Part shown: positions 30,725 through 40,277 of the stretch, piece by piece | How positions within the stretch are numbered: the stretch's first letter is position 1 | Layout of the letters: every line of letters starts with the position of its first letter | Origin: Laspinema palackyanum D2a | GTDB taxonomy: Bacteria; Cyanobacteriota; Cyanobacteriia; Cyanobacteriales; Laspinemataceae | DNA: 44,290 nt | Assembly: GCA_025370845.1 (NCBI GenBank) | Contig: JAMXFF010000056.1 | Coordinates: 1-44,290 of the forward strand | Direction: 5' to 3' | Notes under the pieces: generated by a model | Databases searched by the model: none | What the model was told of the DNA's origin: nothing | Seen by the model: only the letters and a program-made list of their open reading frames with translations | Translations under genes and position numbers: made by a program

Positions 30725-32002
30725 CTAGTGGGACAACAACCCGATCGCCTGATTATTTGCCTCGATCGCCTCGGAATAGCGGCCTAGTTTTTGCAAAACT
30801 ACCCCTTTATTAATCCAGGCATCGCGAAAGTCGGGTTTCATTTCTAGGACTTTATCCCAACTGGTTAATGCCTCTTCTAATTGATTTAAACTAGACAGAG
30901 CAATCCCGCGATAAAACCAAAATTGCACATCATTGGAGTTGAGGGCGATCGCCTGCTCTAAACTGGCTAATGCCTCATCCCATTGGCCTAAATTAACTCC
31001 CAAAGCCAACCCTTTATTATACCAAACTTCGGGATTATCTGGCTTTAATTCTAAAGATTTATTCCAACTGATTAATGCCTCATCAATGCGTTCTAAATCG
31101 TACAGGGCATCCCCCCGCGCACCCCAAGAAAACCCATCATCGGGGCGAAGTTCAATGGCGCGATCATAAGCGGATAGAGCCTCTTCCGCTTGCTCTAAAT
31201 TAAACAAGGCATTGCCGCGATTCATCCAAGCGCCTGCATGATTGGGTTCGAGTTCAATGACCCGATTAAAGGCATTCAGGGCAGAGCGATCGTCCCCTGC
31301 TTCCAAGCGTTCCACCCCTCGGGTAAACCATCCTTGCACATCCAAAGGTTCATCCAGGGGTTGAATCACCACAGGCATTTCTTGCCCTTGAATCGTCCCC
31401 AACTCATCCAGACTCACCGCTAATCCCGGGGCAGTTTCTAATTGAGAGGATTCGGTTATTAACTCCGGTGCCGCATTCTCGGAACTCTCCACCGGATGGG
31501 CTATTTCCCCGAGATTTAACTCCAAGGAAGCGGGTTTAGTTCCTGTCAAGGCTGAATTTTGCGCCGGTTCCTCGTTGTGAGGTGGTTTTTCCCGGTGAAT
31601 GTCAAAGGGTGCTTCCCTTGCCAATAACTGAGTGGCAATGTGACGAGCAGCGGTACTAACTTCGCCATATCCCAGTTCCCCGAGACGCTGCAAGCGGCGT
31701 GCCAGCTCCTGATTAGGGGCAGGGGAAGCCAATAAATTGCTGCCAAATTGCTGTAACCAATTACTCCATCGCTCATCGGTGACGCGATCGCCAAAAGCTT
31801 CAAAAAATCGCCGCACCTTAACTTGCTGCCAACCTTTATGAATGCCATCGAGCAACTGGAGAAAATAATGCTCTAATTCGGAATTACTTAGGGGGTGAAG
31901 GTCTCGTCTCGGTTCCAATTCAGGCCGATGGGATGAGCCTTTCAACCCTCCCAAAACGGCCCGAAAAAACCTCACCAATTGTTGCCAAATCCGCCCAATC
32001 AT
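30725..32002 (-). CDS. TPR protein
   Basis: This 425-residue protein has an N-terminal domain of about 115 residues (for example LSNSELEHYFLQLLDGIHKG), an acidic, Ser/Pro-rich middle (about 125-220), and six TPR repeats from about 226 to 420, recognisable by the pattern AWMNRGNALFNL, AYDRAIELRPDD and so on. TPRs bind protein partners; no catalytic domain is seen. The 56-base gap from the upstream ferredoxin gene on the same strand suggests co-transcription. The partner cannot be named. Its stop codon faces the repeat block at 30283-30700. Confidence 0.85.
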   Translation of the reverse strand: MIGRIWQQLVRFFRAVLGGLKGSSHRPELEPRRDLHPLSNSELEHYFLQLLDGIHKGWQQVKVRRFFEAFGDRVTDERWSNWLQQFGSNLLASPAPNQELARRLQRLGELGYGEVSTAARHIATQLLAREAPFDIHREKPPHNEEPAQNSALTGTKPASLELNLGEIAHPVESSENAAPELITESSQLETAPGLAVSLDELGTIQGQEMPVVIQPLDEPLDVQGWFTRGVERLEAGDDRSALNAFNRVIELEPNHAGAWMNRGNALFNLEQAEEALSAYDRAIELRPDDGFSWGARGDALYDLERIDEALISWNKSLELKPDNPEVWYNKGLALGVNLGQWDEALASLEQAIALNSNDVQFWFYRGIALSSLNQLEEALTSWDKVLEMKPDFRDAWINKGVVLQKLGRYSEAIEANNQAIGLLSH

Positions 32003-32058
32003 CTGCCACCTCTGTGATCGATTGCGATCGCCATTTCACTCCTTCTTTATTGCGGACT

Positions 32059-32286
32059 TTATTGCGGAGTCTGCTGGAGTTCCGGTCGTTCTTCCGCGAT
32101 GATCGCCCCTTCTACCGGACAAACTTGTACACAAATCCCGCAGTCAATACAAGTGGCAAAATCAATCCAATACCAATCGGTCCCCTTAACATTTTTCCCC
32201 GGACCCTCATGAATACAGGCAACGGGACAGGCATCGACACAATCGGCGACGCCTTCGCAGGTGTTGGTTACTATGGTATGTGGCAC
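32059..32286 (-). CDS. Ferredoxin with two Fe-S cluster motifs
   Basis: The best start is the GTG at 32286, with GAGAGGGA upstream, giving 75 residues that begin MPHTIVTNTCEG; a longer frame from 32340 adds a non-conserved head. Cysteines C46, C49, C52 and C56 form a classic CxxCxxCxxxCP motif for one [4Fe-4S] cluster. The first motif, CEGVADCVDACPVACI, has C10, C16, C20 and C24 and could hold a second cluster. It carries electrons in the cytosol. Similar small bicluster ferredoxins with HEGPGKNVKGTDWYWID are common in cyanobacteria. The gene lies between a TPR gene and a histidine kinase gene on the same strand. Confidence 0.92.
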   Translation of the reverse strand: MPHTIVTNTCEGVADCVDACPVACIHEGPGKNVKGTDWYWIDFATCIDCGICVQVCPVEGAIIAEERPELQQTPQ

Positions 32287-32390
32287 GGCGTTCCCTCTCT
32301 TACAGCTTAATTTCCAGTCCAGAATAGACTGATCTCTCAATCTTGGATTTTAATCGAAAAGGGGACGGCATGGGCAAAGAGTCGCTCGGA

Positions 32391-35300
32391 CTAGGGATCA
32401 ACCACTTCACAGGGAAGAATCACGGTAAAACGGGACCCGCACAGGGGTTGACTTTCTACGGAGATTTCCCCCCCCATCATTTGACAGAAGTGTTGACTAA
32501 TGGCGAGTCCCAATCCGGTGCCCCCATACTCCCGCGTGGTTGAGGCATCCCCTTGCATGAAGGGTTTGAACAGATGCTGCCGTTGTTCGGGGGTAATGCC
32601 GATGCCGGTATCGGCGATCGCAAACTGAATCCAAGAAGAGGGGGTCCCGTGAGCGGCAGAGCCCATTGCCCCGTTTGTGGGACAAAATAAGAGAACCGAG
32701 AGGGTAATCTCACCATTTTTAGTAAATTTGGCGGCATTGCTGAGAAGATTCAGCAGAATTTGACGGACTTTCGTCAAGTCAGCATACATCATCCCCAAAT
32801 TGCGATCGCACTCCACCCCCAGGGTATTCTCATTTCGTTCCACCAAAGGTTGAGCCGTACTCACCACATTTTCAATCAACTCATTGATATTAAAATCCTC
32901 CAAATACAAATCCATTTTTCCGGCTTCGATTTTGGAGATATCCAGAATATCGTTAATTAACACGAGCAGATGATTTCCTGACTTGCGAATTTTCTCCAAA
33001 TCGGGAACCAAATCCGTATAGCCAACATCATCGGCTTCTTCTTGAAGCATTTCGCTATAACCGATAATCGCATTCAGGGGCGTTCGCAATTCATGGCTCA
33101 TATTAGCCAGGAACATACTCTTAGAGCGATTGGCCGTTTCCGCAGCGTAGGCAGCCTCTTGGAGGGCGAGTTGTGCTTGCTTGCGATCGCTGATATCCAT
33201 CACAGTGCCAATGCTTCTAACCGCTTGTCCCGTGGCAAAATCGCGAATCACTTCCCCTTGAGCGCTCAACCAGCGCAATTCCCCGGTTTCCAGGCGAATG
33301 CGTTGTTCGATTTCAAACCGTTCTGAAGTAGAGGAGAGAATTTCAGCGATCGCCTCCTCAACCCGTTTTCTATCCTCCGGGTCAATGGCTTCCAAATAGG
33401 TCTCATACTTCCCATCAAATGAACCCGGAACGAAACCATAAAGCGCTTCCATCTCAGCCGAACCTGTTAGTTTATGATTGAGAATATCCCAATCCCAGGT
33501 TCCCATTCGCGCCGCAATTAAGCATTGCCGAAGTTGGTCTTTGCTGGCTTTTAAGGCAATTTGAACCTGTTCCCGATGGGCCACCTCAACTTGCAGGCGA
33601 TCGTTCGCTTCTTTTAAAAACGCCGTCCGTTCCTCCACCCGTTGTTCTAATTCATCTTTGGACTGTTGCAGTGCAGTCTCGGCATTCTTGCGTTCCGTAA
33701 TATCCCGACTAATCCCAATCATCCCCACAATTTCCCCATTCGGGTCAAAAAAGGGAGTTTGAATGGTTTCGAGCCAGGTTTTGCTCCCATCAAACTGCTC
33801 CAGTTGCTCCTCCATTCGCAAGAGTTGACCTTCGTCCAAAATACGCCGGTCAATTTCAGCACAAATTTTCGCCGTCTCTGAGGGAAACAGTTGCTCATCA
33901 GTTTTGCCAATAATCTCGCTTTCCTCTCGGGAGGCAAAGCGCTGAAACGCTTTATTTACCCGTTGATATACCCTTTGTTTATCTTTATAAAAAATTAAAT
34001 CGGGAATCGAATCGATTAGAGACCGCAGTAAAGCCCGTTCTTGTCGCAGTGCTTGTTCCGTTTGCTTGAGTTCGGTGATATCAATTCCCACACAAACCGC
34101 TGATTTTCCGTGATTGTATTTTTCGACCCCCACCAAATATTGCCGGAGAATTCCTTCAATGTCTAAGCCAATTTCTGCGGTAGTTTTATGGAGAGAACTT
34201 TCAAAGAATTGCTGTAAAAAGTTGGGAAATTCTTTGCGAGTTTGGAGAAATCCTACTGGGTGATTGACAAACTCGGCAGGCGATCGCCCGAACAAATTCG
34301 CCAGATAGCGATTCACCCCGAGGTAGCGTAAATCTGATGCAATCCAAGAGACACATCCGGGGACGGTATCTAACACCGCTTGGAGGCGATCGAGGGCTTT
34401 TTCTAAGTTGACTCTCGCTTGAGCGCGATCGCTGGCTTCTAACCCCAAGGCGACACAATCAGCTAGGGATGCGGCAAAGTTTTCCTCTTCTATCCGCCAT
34501 TGGCGAGCGGACCCAATATGTTCCAGACAGATCACCCCCACCATTTGTCCCCCCACCCGAATCGGTGCATCTAACATGGAGGTAATCCCCAAGGGAATCA
34601 GATAACCCTCGGTAAATTCCCGGGTTGTGGGGTCTTCCTGAGCCTGATCGGCGGCCAAGATCCGTTCCTGTTCGATGGTTTGAAAATACACCGGATAGTC
34701 AATGGCGGTGAGTTCGAGTCCGGCCGAATGTTTCTGGGGGGAGCGTTCGTAAAGTTCGATACAGTGAATCGCCCTGCGGTCTTCCGTATATAACCAGATA
34801 CTAGCCCGTTCCACTCCCAGGGTCTGGGTCACCGCTTCAGTGATTTGTTCCAGGGAAGCTTGTAAATCTCCCTGGTTGAGGCTGGGACTTTTCGCCAACT
34901 CTCCGAGGACCCGACTATATTGACGCAGGCGATTCTCCCGTCGCCGCAAGGAGGCTTCAGCGCGTTTTTGTTCGGTGATATTGCTAAAGGTACAGAGGAC
35001 CTGTTCGACTCTGCCATTGGAGGCGATTTGCGGATTGGCATTAACCAGCAACCATTGATCGCAATCGAGTTCCCCATTACAGGAGAGGAAGGAGTCCGGG
35101 ATGCCACGGGGATTGGGGGTGAGAAGAGACTGAGCCCCGATGCCGATGATCCCTTGAGTGGGGGATTGGGTGGCGATCGCCTCCATGATGGGACATTTTC
35201 CTGGCGCAAAGGGGGTGCAGTCTTCTTGCAACAGATGAGGATTGTCACAGAACAAGGGCCTGCCCATGACTGCCGCTTCATCCAAACTCAGCAGGGTCAA

Positions 35301-35534
35301 GGCAACAGGATTGGTGACGAGGACCTCGCCTTCAGGTCCCGTCAACACGACCCCAACATCCATCTGGGCGATCAGATTCAGGAACTGGGGTTCAAAGGAC
35401 CCCGGGCTGTCCTGGCTTGGGTTGGGGGGCTGGTGGAATTGGCGAGCGATCGCCACAGAGAGTCCGGGAATCACTCGCCTAATTCCGATGCCAATGCCGA
35501 TGCCTATGGTGAGCGAAATCGCAACCCAAATCAT
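32391..35534 (-). CDS. Multi-PAS/GAF sensor histidine kinase
   Basis: This 1047-residue kinase has an N-terminal membrane segment (about 2-20) containing the repeat IGIGIGIGI. Domains in order: a PAS (about 50-195, [19 protein letters not shown]), a GAF (about 210-370), a second PAS (about 385-500, [20 protein letters not shown]), a third PAS (about 505-620, [18 protein letters not shown]), a coiled stretch, a fourth PAS (about 670-790, ITGSAEME-type [13 protein letters not shown]), HisKA with H814 in [13 protein letters not shown], and an ATPase domain with [24 protein letters not shown] and [12 protein letters not shown]. No receiver is attached, so it needs a separate partner. AGGAG precedes the ATG. 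The signals sensed by PAS and GAF are not evident. Confidence 0.93.
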   Translation of the reverse strand: MIWVAISLTIGIGIGIGIRRVIPGLSVAIARQFHQPPNPSQDSPGSFEPQFLNLIAQMDVGVVLTGPEGEVLVTNPVALTLLSLDEAAVMGRPLFCDNPHLLQEDCTPFAPGKCPIMEAIATQSPTQGIIGIGAQSLLTPNPRGIPDSFLSCNGELDCDQWLLVNANPQIASNGRVEQVLCTFSNITEQKRAEASLRRRENRLRQYSRVLGELAKSPSLNQGDLQASLEQITEAVTQTLGVERASIWLYTEDRRAIHCIELYERSPQKHSAGLELTAIDYPVYFQTIEQERILAADQAQEDPTTREFTEGYLIPLGITSMLDAPIRVGGQMVGVICLEHIGSARQWRIEEENFAASLADCVALGLEASDRAQARVNLEKALDRLQAVLDTVPGCVSWIASDLRYLGVNRYLANLFGRSPAEFVNHPVGFLQTRKEFPNFLQQFFESSLHKTTAEIGLDIEGILRQYLVGVEKYNHGKSAVCVGIDITELKQTEQALRQERALLRSLIDSIPDLIFYKDKQRVYQRVNKAFQRFASREESEIIGKTDEQLFPSETAKICAEIDRRILDEGQLLRMEEQLEQFDGSKTWLETIQTPFFDPNGEIVGMIGISRDITERKNAETALQQSKDELEQRVEERTAFLKEANDRLQVEVAHREQVQIALKASKDQLRQCLIAARMGTWDWDILNHKLTGSAEMEALYGFVPGSFDGKYETYLEAIDPEDRKRVEEAIAEILSSTSERFEIEQRIRLETGELRWLSAQGEVIRDFATGQAVRSIGTVMDISDRKQAQLALQEAAYAAETANRSKSMFLANMSHELRTPLNAIIGYSEMLQEEADDVGYTDLVPDLEKIRKSGNHLLVLINDILDISKIEAGKMDLYLEDFNINELIENVVSTAQPLVERNENTLGVECDRNLGMMYADLTKVRQILLNLLSNAAKFTKNGEITLSVLLFCPTNGAMGSAAHGTPSSWIQFAIADTGIGITPEQRQHLFKPFMQGDASTTREYGGTGLGLAISQHFCQMMGGEISVESQPLCGSRFTVILPCEVVDP

Positions 35535-35621
35535 GAATTAACTCCTACAGATTGATTCCATTTTTGGGAGTCCCTCCCCCTAGGAACACCCCCTGGATTC
35601 GTTAGATGCTCTGGTTACGGG

Positions 35622-36857
35622 TTATCCGAGGATTTCGATTTCGGCGTTCCCATCCCCTTCAATCCAAGCAATTTGGGCAATCCGGCGCTCTCGTGCATAT
35701 TGGCGAACCCCTGAGCGACTGGAGTAGGGAGACAGATCCAGTTCTACAGGGATGTCCTCCCCATTCTGACGCAGGGTTTGCGCGTGAGCAAAGGCAGGCG
35801 CGTAGGCGCGAGGGCTGGTTGGCACCACTAAGGTATGAGGGGCTGGGGTTGTCGTCGGCAGTTGACCCGTTTGCAGCAGGATTTGGTGCAAGTTTTCTAG
35901 CTTGAGGGCAAAGCCAATCCCTGGAATCATTTCTCCTTGGGGATGATAAAGGCTTAAGAGGCGATCGTAACGCCCTCCCTGTCCGAGGGATTGCGGTCCG
36001 AACTCGGTTTCGCTGACCACTTCAAAGACGATGCCGGTGTAGTAATCCATCGGTTGGATCAGACTCAAATCCAGGATCGGACCCTCTTGGGTGGCCCCGT
36101 TGCTAGGAGAAGATTCCGCCAACAAGTCAATTAAGGATTTGAGATTTTCCAGAGTTTCCCGTTCCCCGGGTTCCAATTCCAATTGACCCACCCGCTGCAA
36201 GACATCCTCGGGACGACCCCGGAGATCTAACAAAAATAAGGCCCGTTCCTGTTGTTCGGGGGTTAAGGGGAGGGCTTCGAGGGTGAGGCGATCGAGTTGG
36301 GCGATCGCCTGCCGGACTTTATGTTTCAGTGGGTCCGGGAAGATCCGGAGTAAGGAGCGAGTTAACCCCGCTTCCCCTAAAACCAGCCGCCATTGGTGCA
36401 ATCCCAGACTCTGCAAACAGTCCTGCAAGAGCAATAAGATTTCTGCATCCGCCAGCAATCCACCCACCCCCAGCAGTTCTACCCCCGCTTGATAAAATTC
36501 CTGCTGGCTACCGTGGGAGTTGTTTTTGCTACGGCGAAATACATTGGCATTGTAATAAAGCCGTTGAGGAAATGTCGTGTCCGCCATCCGGGTGACAGCA
36601 GTGCGGGCGATCGAGGCGGTCAGTTCGGGACGCAGGGCCAGGGGGCTATCCTCCTCCCGTTCCTGAAGTTGGATCACCGTTGACTGGGCGATCGCGCCTC
36701 CAGCCATTAGGGTATCCAACCGTTCTACCGTTGAGGTGATAATCCGGTGATACCCCCACCCTTCAAATACCGGGCGCAGTCGCTTTTCTATCCAGCGTTT
36801 TTGGGTCACGTCAAGGGGCAGTAAATCCCTAGCCCCGGCTGGAGGTTGATGAATCAT
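35622..36857 (-). CDS. hisZ: ATP phosphoribosyltransferase regulatory subunit
   Basis: This 411-residue protein is the histidyl-tRNA-synthetase-like subunit that activates the short form of HisG, the first enzyme of histidine synthesis. Motifs: PPAGARDLLP at the start, ALRPELTASIARTAVTRM (about 73-90), LYYNANVFRR (about 99-108), EFYQAGVELLG (about 119-129), PMDYYTGIVFEV and GQGGRYDRLL. The C-terminal part from about 340 (HTLVVPTSP) resembles an anticodon-binding-like tail. Its start overlaps the end of the J-domain gene by four bases (ATGA), so translation may be coupled. hisG is not in the window. Confidence 0.92.
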   Translation of the reverse strand: MIHQPPAGARDLLPLDVTQKRWIEKRLRPVFEGWGYHRIITSTVERLDTLMAGGAIAQSTVIQLQEREEDSPLALRPELTASIARTAVTRMADTTFPQRLYYNANVFRRSKNNSHGSQQEFYQAGVELLGVGGLLADAEILLLLQDCLQSLGLHQWRLVLGEAGLTRSLLRIFPDPLKHKVRQAIAQLDRLTLEALPLTPEQQERALFLLDLRGRPEDVLQRVGQLELEPGERETLENLKSLIDLLAESSPSNGATQEGPILDLSLIQPMDYYTGIVFEVVSETEFGPQSLGQGGRYDRLLSLYHPQGEMIPGIGFALKLENLHQILLQTGQLPTTTPAPHTLVVPTSPRAYAPAFAHAQTLRQNGEDIPVELDLSPYSSRSGVRQYARERRIAQIAWIEGDGNAEIEILG

Positions 36858-37807
36858 TTTTTCTTTTTCCCACCCAACAAACTACCGAAGAAGGCCGCTA
36901 AAGGAGATTTTTTATCTTTCTCTTTCGCGGCTTTTTGAATCTGCTTTTGCAGTCCTTTTTGTGCCTCTAAAGCTGATTCTTCTTGCGGATTCAACTTCAG
37001 AGCTTGATTGATATGAACTTTAGCCAAGGTAGCCTGATTTTTCTTCAGATAGGCTTGGCCCAGCAATCCATGAGCCCGACTATTTTTAGGTTGAATTTTC
37101 AACCCTTCTTTTAGCTCATTCACTGCCCCATCGTAATCTCCCCCGGCGATGAAATTTTCCGCCCGACGGCAATAATTATCGATTTTTGAGGGAGCGGATT
37201 TTTCAGGATCTGCCTTCGGTTCCGCCGCCACAGGTTGTTGAGTTGGACTCTCTTCGGCTTTCTTTTTGCCCGAGGCGGCAGATTTGCCCGTTTTTTTATC
37301 AGAAGCAGGCTTGCCCACGGTTTCCCCTTGGCTTTCTTTGCGTTGCAGGTAGACCAAATTTAGCTCGCTAAGTTGTCCAATTGTCTCCAGGGTTTGACTC
37401 AGGGTTTCATAAGCCTGTTTCCCCAGTTTGGCGACGGATTCTTTATAGTCGGTTTCCAGATTTTGGGACTTTAATAACTGTTGAGCCGCTTCACTTTTGA
37501 GCTTAACTTTATCTTTTTCCTGCACCAATCGTTTGCCCATCATCCCCAGCAAAACACCATATTCGGCACGAGTGCTTTCGTTGGTGAGTTTGCTGTAAGC
37601 CGGATTGGCCAATTTGGACAAAATCTGGGTTGCGAGTTTTTTATCCGCTGGACTTTCTGCCTTAGAACTGTCTGGATGCAGTCTTCTGGCAATGAGCATA
37701 TAGCGTTTGCGGATTGTATTAAAATCCGCATCTAGTGGCACCCCCAAGATGGCATGGTGGTCCTCGAAATCAAATTGAAATAAGCCTTGCTTGATGTTTA
37801 AAGACAT
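36854..37807 (-). CDS. J-domain and TPR protein
   Basis: This 317-residue protein has a J-like domain at about 15-85 with the critical HPD (44-46, in RRLHPDSSKAES), a central helical region rich in Lys and Gln, a charged Lys/Ser/Pro-rich linker (about 160-205), TPR repeats at about 208-290, and a Lys-rich end with the hydrophobic FFGSLLGGKKKK. J domains stimulate Hsp70 (DnaK) ATPase, so this may bring DnaK to a specific client. The zinc-finger and client-binding regions of DnaJ are missing. It overlaps hisZ by four bases; a functional link with histidine synthesis is not obvious. Confidence 0.85.
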   Translation of the reverse strand: MSLNIKQGLFQFDFEDHHAILGVPLDADFNTIRKRYMLIARRLHPDSSKAESPADKKLATQILSKLANPAYSKLTNESTRAEYGVLLGMMGKRLVQEKDKVKLKSEAAQQLLKSQNLETDYKESVAKLGKQAYETLSQTLETIGQLSELNLVYLQRKESQGETVGKPASDKKTGKSAASGKKKAEESPTQQPVAAEPKADPEKSAPSKIDNYCRRAENFIAGGDYDGAVNELKEGLKIQPKNSRAHGLLGQAYLKKNQATLAKVHINQALKLNPQEESALEAQKGLQKQIQKAAKEKDKKSPLAAFFGSLLGGKKKK

Positions 37808-38029
37808 AGTAATATGCCCATCCCCTGGCTGTAACCTTATCTTTAGTGTACTTCGCCCTTGTCATTGCAGGGCGATCGCTATCACCTTTGCCCCCATAAT
37901 CGGGACAAAGGCAGTCCTCTAGGGCGATCGCCTCCCAAACCTGAACCATTCTCCGAGTCAGCAACAGAGCACTTTTATCAAAAACCCGAGACGGGTCAGA
38001 CCCCGGAAATGCCGAAACTTCACCTAAAA

Positions 38030-38857
38030 TCAGGAATTAGCCCACCGTTCTAAGGGTTTAACCTGGAGGAGTTCCTGACTCAGCCTCTCATGCAGTTTCC
38101 CGTTGGTGGCTAAAATTCGTCCGGATTCGATTTTCCAGGGACTGCCATCATAGGCGGTGATTTTTCCTCCCGCTTCCGATAAAATCACCACCCCAGCAGC
38201 CAAATCCCAGGGAGAGAGTCCCCGTTCCCAGTATCCATCCAAACGCCCGCAACTGACGTAACAGAGGTCGATGGAAGCCGATCCGCTGCGCCGGACTCCT
38301 TGGGTGAGATGAGTCAGATGACAAAATTCGGCATAGTTATTATCGGGGGTTTCCCGGCGATCGTAGGCGAATCCCGTCACTAATAAGCTATTTCGCAGTT
38401 CTACGGTTTCCGAGACGCGAATCGGTTGCCGATTCCGGGTGGCTCCCAGTCCCTTAGCGGCCCTAAATAATTCGTTATGGAAGGGGTCAAATACCACGCC
38501 CACTTGAGGAATGCCATCAATCAACAAGCCGATAGAGACGCCAAAGGGGGGATATTGATGGGCAAAATTCGTGGTCCCATCCAAGGGGTCGATCGCCCAC
38601 AGATACTGGCTGGTGCTATCTCCCAGCTTGCCACTTTCTTCGGCGAGGATGCCATGTTCAGGAACGTGCCGTCTGAGTACCTCTAAAATCGCTTTCTCCG
38701 AGGCTTTATCGGCGGCGGTGACTAGATCCCCGGGTCGTCCTTTTTCTTCGATCGCATTTAAGTTCCCCCAGTAGGATTGAATGATCGCCCCAGCATCGAG
38801 GGCCGCTTCGGTGGCAATATCGAGAAAGATTTGGAGTTGTTCGGGGGTATGACTCAT
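38030..38857 (-). CDS. suhB: Inositol-monophosphatase family enzyme
   Basis: This 275-residue enzyme has the metal-binding signatures: LAEES (71-75), AIDPLDGTTNFAHQYPPFGV starting at 88 with D90, D93, G94, T95, and LSPWDLAAGVVILSEAGG (about 214-231). The family hydrolyses inositol-1-phosphate or related sugar phosphates with magnesium; some members act on fructose-1,6-bisphosphate or PAP. The exact substrate is not shown by the sequence. It lies 54 bases downstream of the nuclease-like lipoprotein gene on the same strand. It is cytosolic. Confidence 0.92.
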   Translation of the reverse strand: MSHTPEQLQIFLDIATEAALDAGAIIQSYWGNLNAIEEKGRPGDLVTAADKASEKAILEVLRRHVPEHGILAEESGKLGDSTSQYLWAIDPLDGTTNFAHQYPPFGVSIGLLIDGIPQVGVVFDPFHNELFRAAKGLGATRNRQPIRVSETVELRNSLLVTGFAYDRRETPDNNYAEFCHLTHLTQGVRRSGSASIDLCYVSCGRLDGYWERGLSPWDLAAGVVILSEAGGKITAYDGSPWKIESGRILATNGKLHERLSQELLQVKPLERWANS

Positions 38858-38911
38858 GAAAATTTTAAGATTGACAGTTCAGCGTTAAGCAGAAGAATTT
38901 GAACTCAGGAT

Positions 38912-39430
38912 TTAGGGCCGATTCTGACGAAAGTCACTGGGATGGACCCGCAAAGGGGTCTGGGAATCCCAAATTCCCTGTCCCATAATTCTGGCCTTTT
39001 CTTGCGCGTGAGTAAACCTGCGATCGTATTTGATGTTGGGCGATCGCACCTGTGCCAAAGCATATCCCCCGGCAATGAGTTCTTCATTGACCAGTTTCCC
39101 ATCCCGCCAGAGATACGCCAAGTGGCGATCGTATCCGTCTTCCCGCTCTATATCCCATTCTAATAACAGGGTCTGCCCCTCAATCAGCCGTTCGAGTTCC
39201 TGTTTGGCCGCATTTCCCCAGGGATTTTGCTGCAAATCCGGTGCCTCAATGCCAATTAACCGGACTCGTTTGGCCCCACCTGCTTCGCCCAAGTCCCGCA
39301 CTTCTAAGCTGTTGCCACTGAGCACCCGCTCGACCCTGACTTCTACCGGTTCGGAACCAACCGGGCCCGAACAGCTCACCAGGAACAGAAGTCCGATCCA
39401 GGATACCGGACAACGAAAAATTTTTATCAT
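38912..39430 (-). CDS. Thermonuclease-like lipoprotein
   Basis: This 172-residue protein has a lipoprotein signal with a good lipobox (FLVSC, C20), then a staphylococcal-nuclease-like (SNase) domain at about 30-158. Seen: VERVLSGNSLEV, RVRLIGIEAPDLQQNPWG with the Arg and the Asp of the active-site strand, and DGYDRHLAYLWRDGKLVNEELIAGGYA. The usual catalytic Glu after the Asp is not obvious (APDLQQNPWG rather than xPExxxP-like), so activity needs a direct test. It is probably an outer or periplasmic membrane-anchored protein. The ferredoxin gene ends 21 bases upstream, and the phosphatase gene starts 54 bases downstream. Confidence 0.85.
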   Translation of the reverse strand: MIKIFRCPVSWIGLLFLVSCSGPVGSEPVEVRVERVLSGNSLEVRDLGEAGGAKRVRLIGIEAPDLQQNPWGNAAKQELERLIEGQTLLLEWDIEREDGYDRHLAYLWRDGKLVNEELIAGGYALAQVRSPNIKYDRRFTHAQEKARIMGQGIWDSQTPLRVHPSDFRQNRP

Positions 39431-39451
39431 AGCTCCTGCTCCCCATCGAGT

Positions 39452-39820
39452 TTAATCCTCGTCTAAAGGCAGTCCAAACCGGACCTTGCCTTTGCCAAAA
39501 TAACGCCCAAATTGGAGGTAGTACACTTCATCTTCATCTTGGGTTTCTACTTCTAAGTCAGAACGGGGATAGCTGACACACAACAGGGCATATCCGCGAT
39601 CGCGTAGGGCGGGGGAGAGTCCCATCGCCTCCGGTTGATGGATCTCTCCCGAGAGAACCCGCACGGCACAGGTGGTACAGGCCCCATTCCGACAGGAAAA
39701 CGGCAAATCAACCCCTTTGTTTTCGCAATGTTGCAGGATATAGCGGTCTTCGGGGACTTCAACGGTTTGGCGGCTGCCATTCTGACGATTGTGGATGGTG
39801 ATGCGATAAGAATGGGTCAT
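39452..39820 (-). CDS. Plant-type [2Fe-2S] ferredoxin, FdC2-like
   Basis: This 122-residue ferredoxin carries C43, C48, C51 (FSCRNGACTTCAVRV) and C81 (LLCVSYP) as cluster ligands. It has a C-terminal extension, DLEVETQDEDEVYYLQFGRY, that ordinary PetF (about 98 residues) lacks; the same type of extension marks the FdC2 class of cyanobacteria and plants, as I recall it. FdC2 proteins have a special role in electron transfer at photosystem I rather than general NADP reduction. The start ATG is at 39820; no strong ribosome site precedes it. It leads a short run with the nuclease-like and phosphatase genes. Confidence 0.9.
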   Translation of the reverse strand: MTHSYRITIHNRQNGSRQTVEVPEDRYILQHCENKGVDLPFSCRNGACTTCAVRVLSGEIHQPEAMGLSPALRDRGYALLCVSYPRSDLEVETQDEDEVYYLQFGRYFGKGKVRFGLPLDED

Positions 39821-40015
39821 GGTGTGGCTCAGTAATCAATGAAGGATTCGACCAAAGGATCTAATGCTTAGGTTACGCTATCTTTGATATCCGGATCTAC
39901 CCACTCCCTGGGATGCCACTGGATTCATAAGTCCCCAAACCCTTACTCCAGGGTCATTGTCCCCCCTCGAACTCGGACTCAATTCCGGGATAAAAAATTT
40001 TTTTTGGAAAAGGGT

Positions 40016-40044
40016 TTGCAAAACCGAATGGGTTCTGCTAGGAT
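40016..40044 (+). promoter_or_regulatory. Predicted promoter of the tRNA-Ser gene
   Basis: TTGCAA (40016-40021) and TAGGAT (40039-40044) are 17 bases apart. A run of A/T lies just upstream (near 39990-40008), as at strong stable-RNA promoters. Transcription would start about 36 bases before the mature tRNA. Confidence 0.4.
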
Positions 40045-40086
40045 AAGATTCTTGTGGGTATGAATTTGCATCAAACCCAGTTATCT

Positions 40087-40173
40087 GGAGAGGTGGCCGA
40101 GCGGTTGAAGGCGCAGCACTGGAAATGCTGTTTAGGGGTAACTTTAACGAGGGTTCGAATCCCTCCCTCTCCG
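40087..40173 (+). tRNA. tRNA-Ser (anticodon GGA)
   Basis: The 87-base sequence folds as a class II tRNA. Acceptor arm GGAGAGG (40087-40093) pairs with CCTCTCC (40166-40172), followed by discriminator G. The anticodon stem CAGCA (40114-40118) and TGCTG (40126-40130) encloses the loop CTGGAAA with anticodon GGA (40121-40123), reading UCC and UCU. A long variable arm and GGTTCGAATCC T-arm are present. The 3' CCA is not encoded, so it is added later. Confidence 0.97.
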
Positions 40174-40203
40174 TTCTCATAGAACGGACATTCCAAAGAC
40201 AAA

Positions 40204-40242
40204 GAAAACCAGCGATCGCCTGATCGCTGGTTTTCTTTTTTC
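40204..40242 (+). terminator. Intrinsic terminator after tRNA-Ser
   Basis: GAAAACCAGCGATC (40204-40217) and GATCGCTGGTTTTC (40222-40235) form a 14-bp perfect stem with loop GCCT, followed by TTTTTT. The GCGATCGC octamer lies across the stem and loop. The reverse strand also ends in a partly U-rich run, so it may serve the converging DMT gene as well. Confidence 0.9.
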
Positions 40243-40277
40243 CCCGTTTGAGAGTCTGTGAACTCCGTTGAACCGCT

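Noticed and set aside
34920-35555. 211-residue plus-strand frame opposite the histidine kinase gene
   Set aside because: It is antisense to well-supported PAS-domain coding sequence and has no recognisable domain.
39878-40180. 100-residue minus-strand frame
   Set aside because: It runs through the tRNA-Ser gene and its promoter, and shows no protein features.
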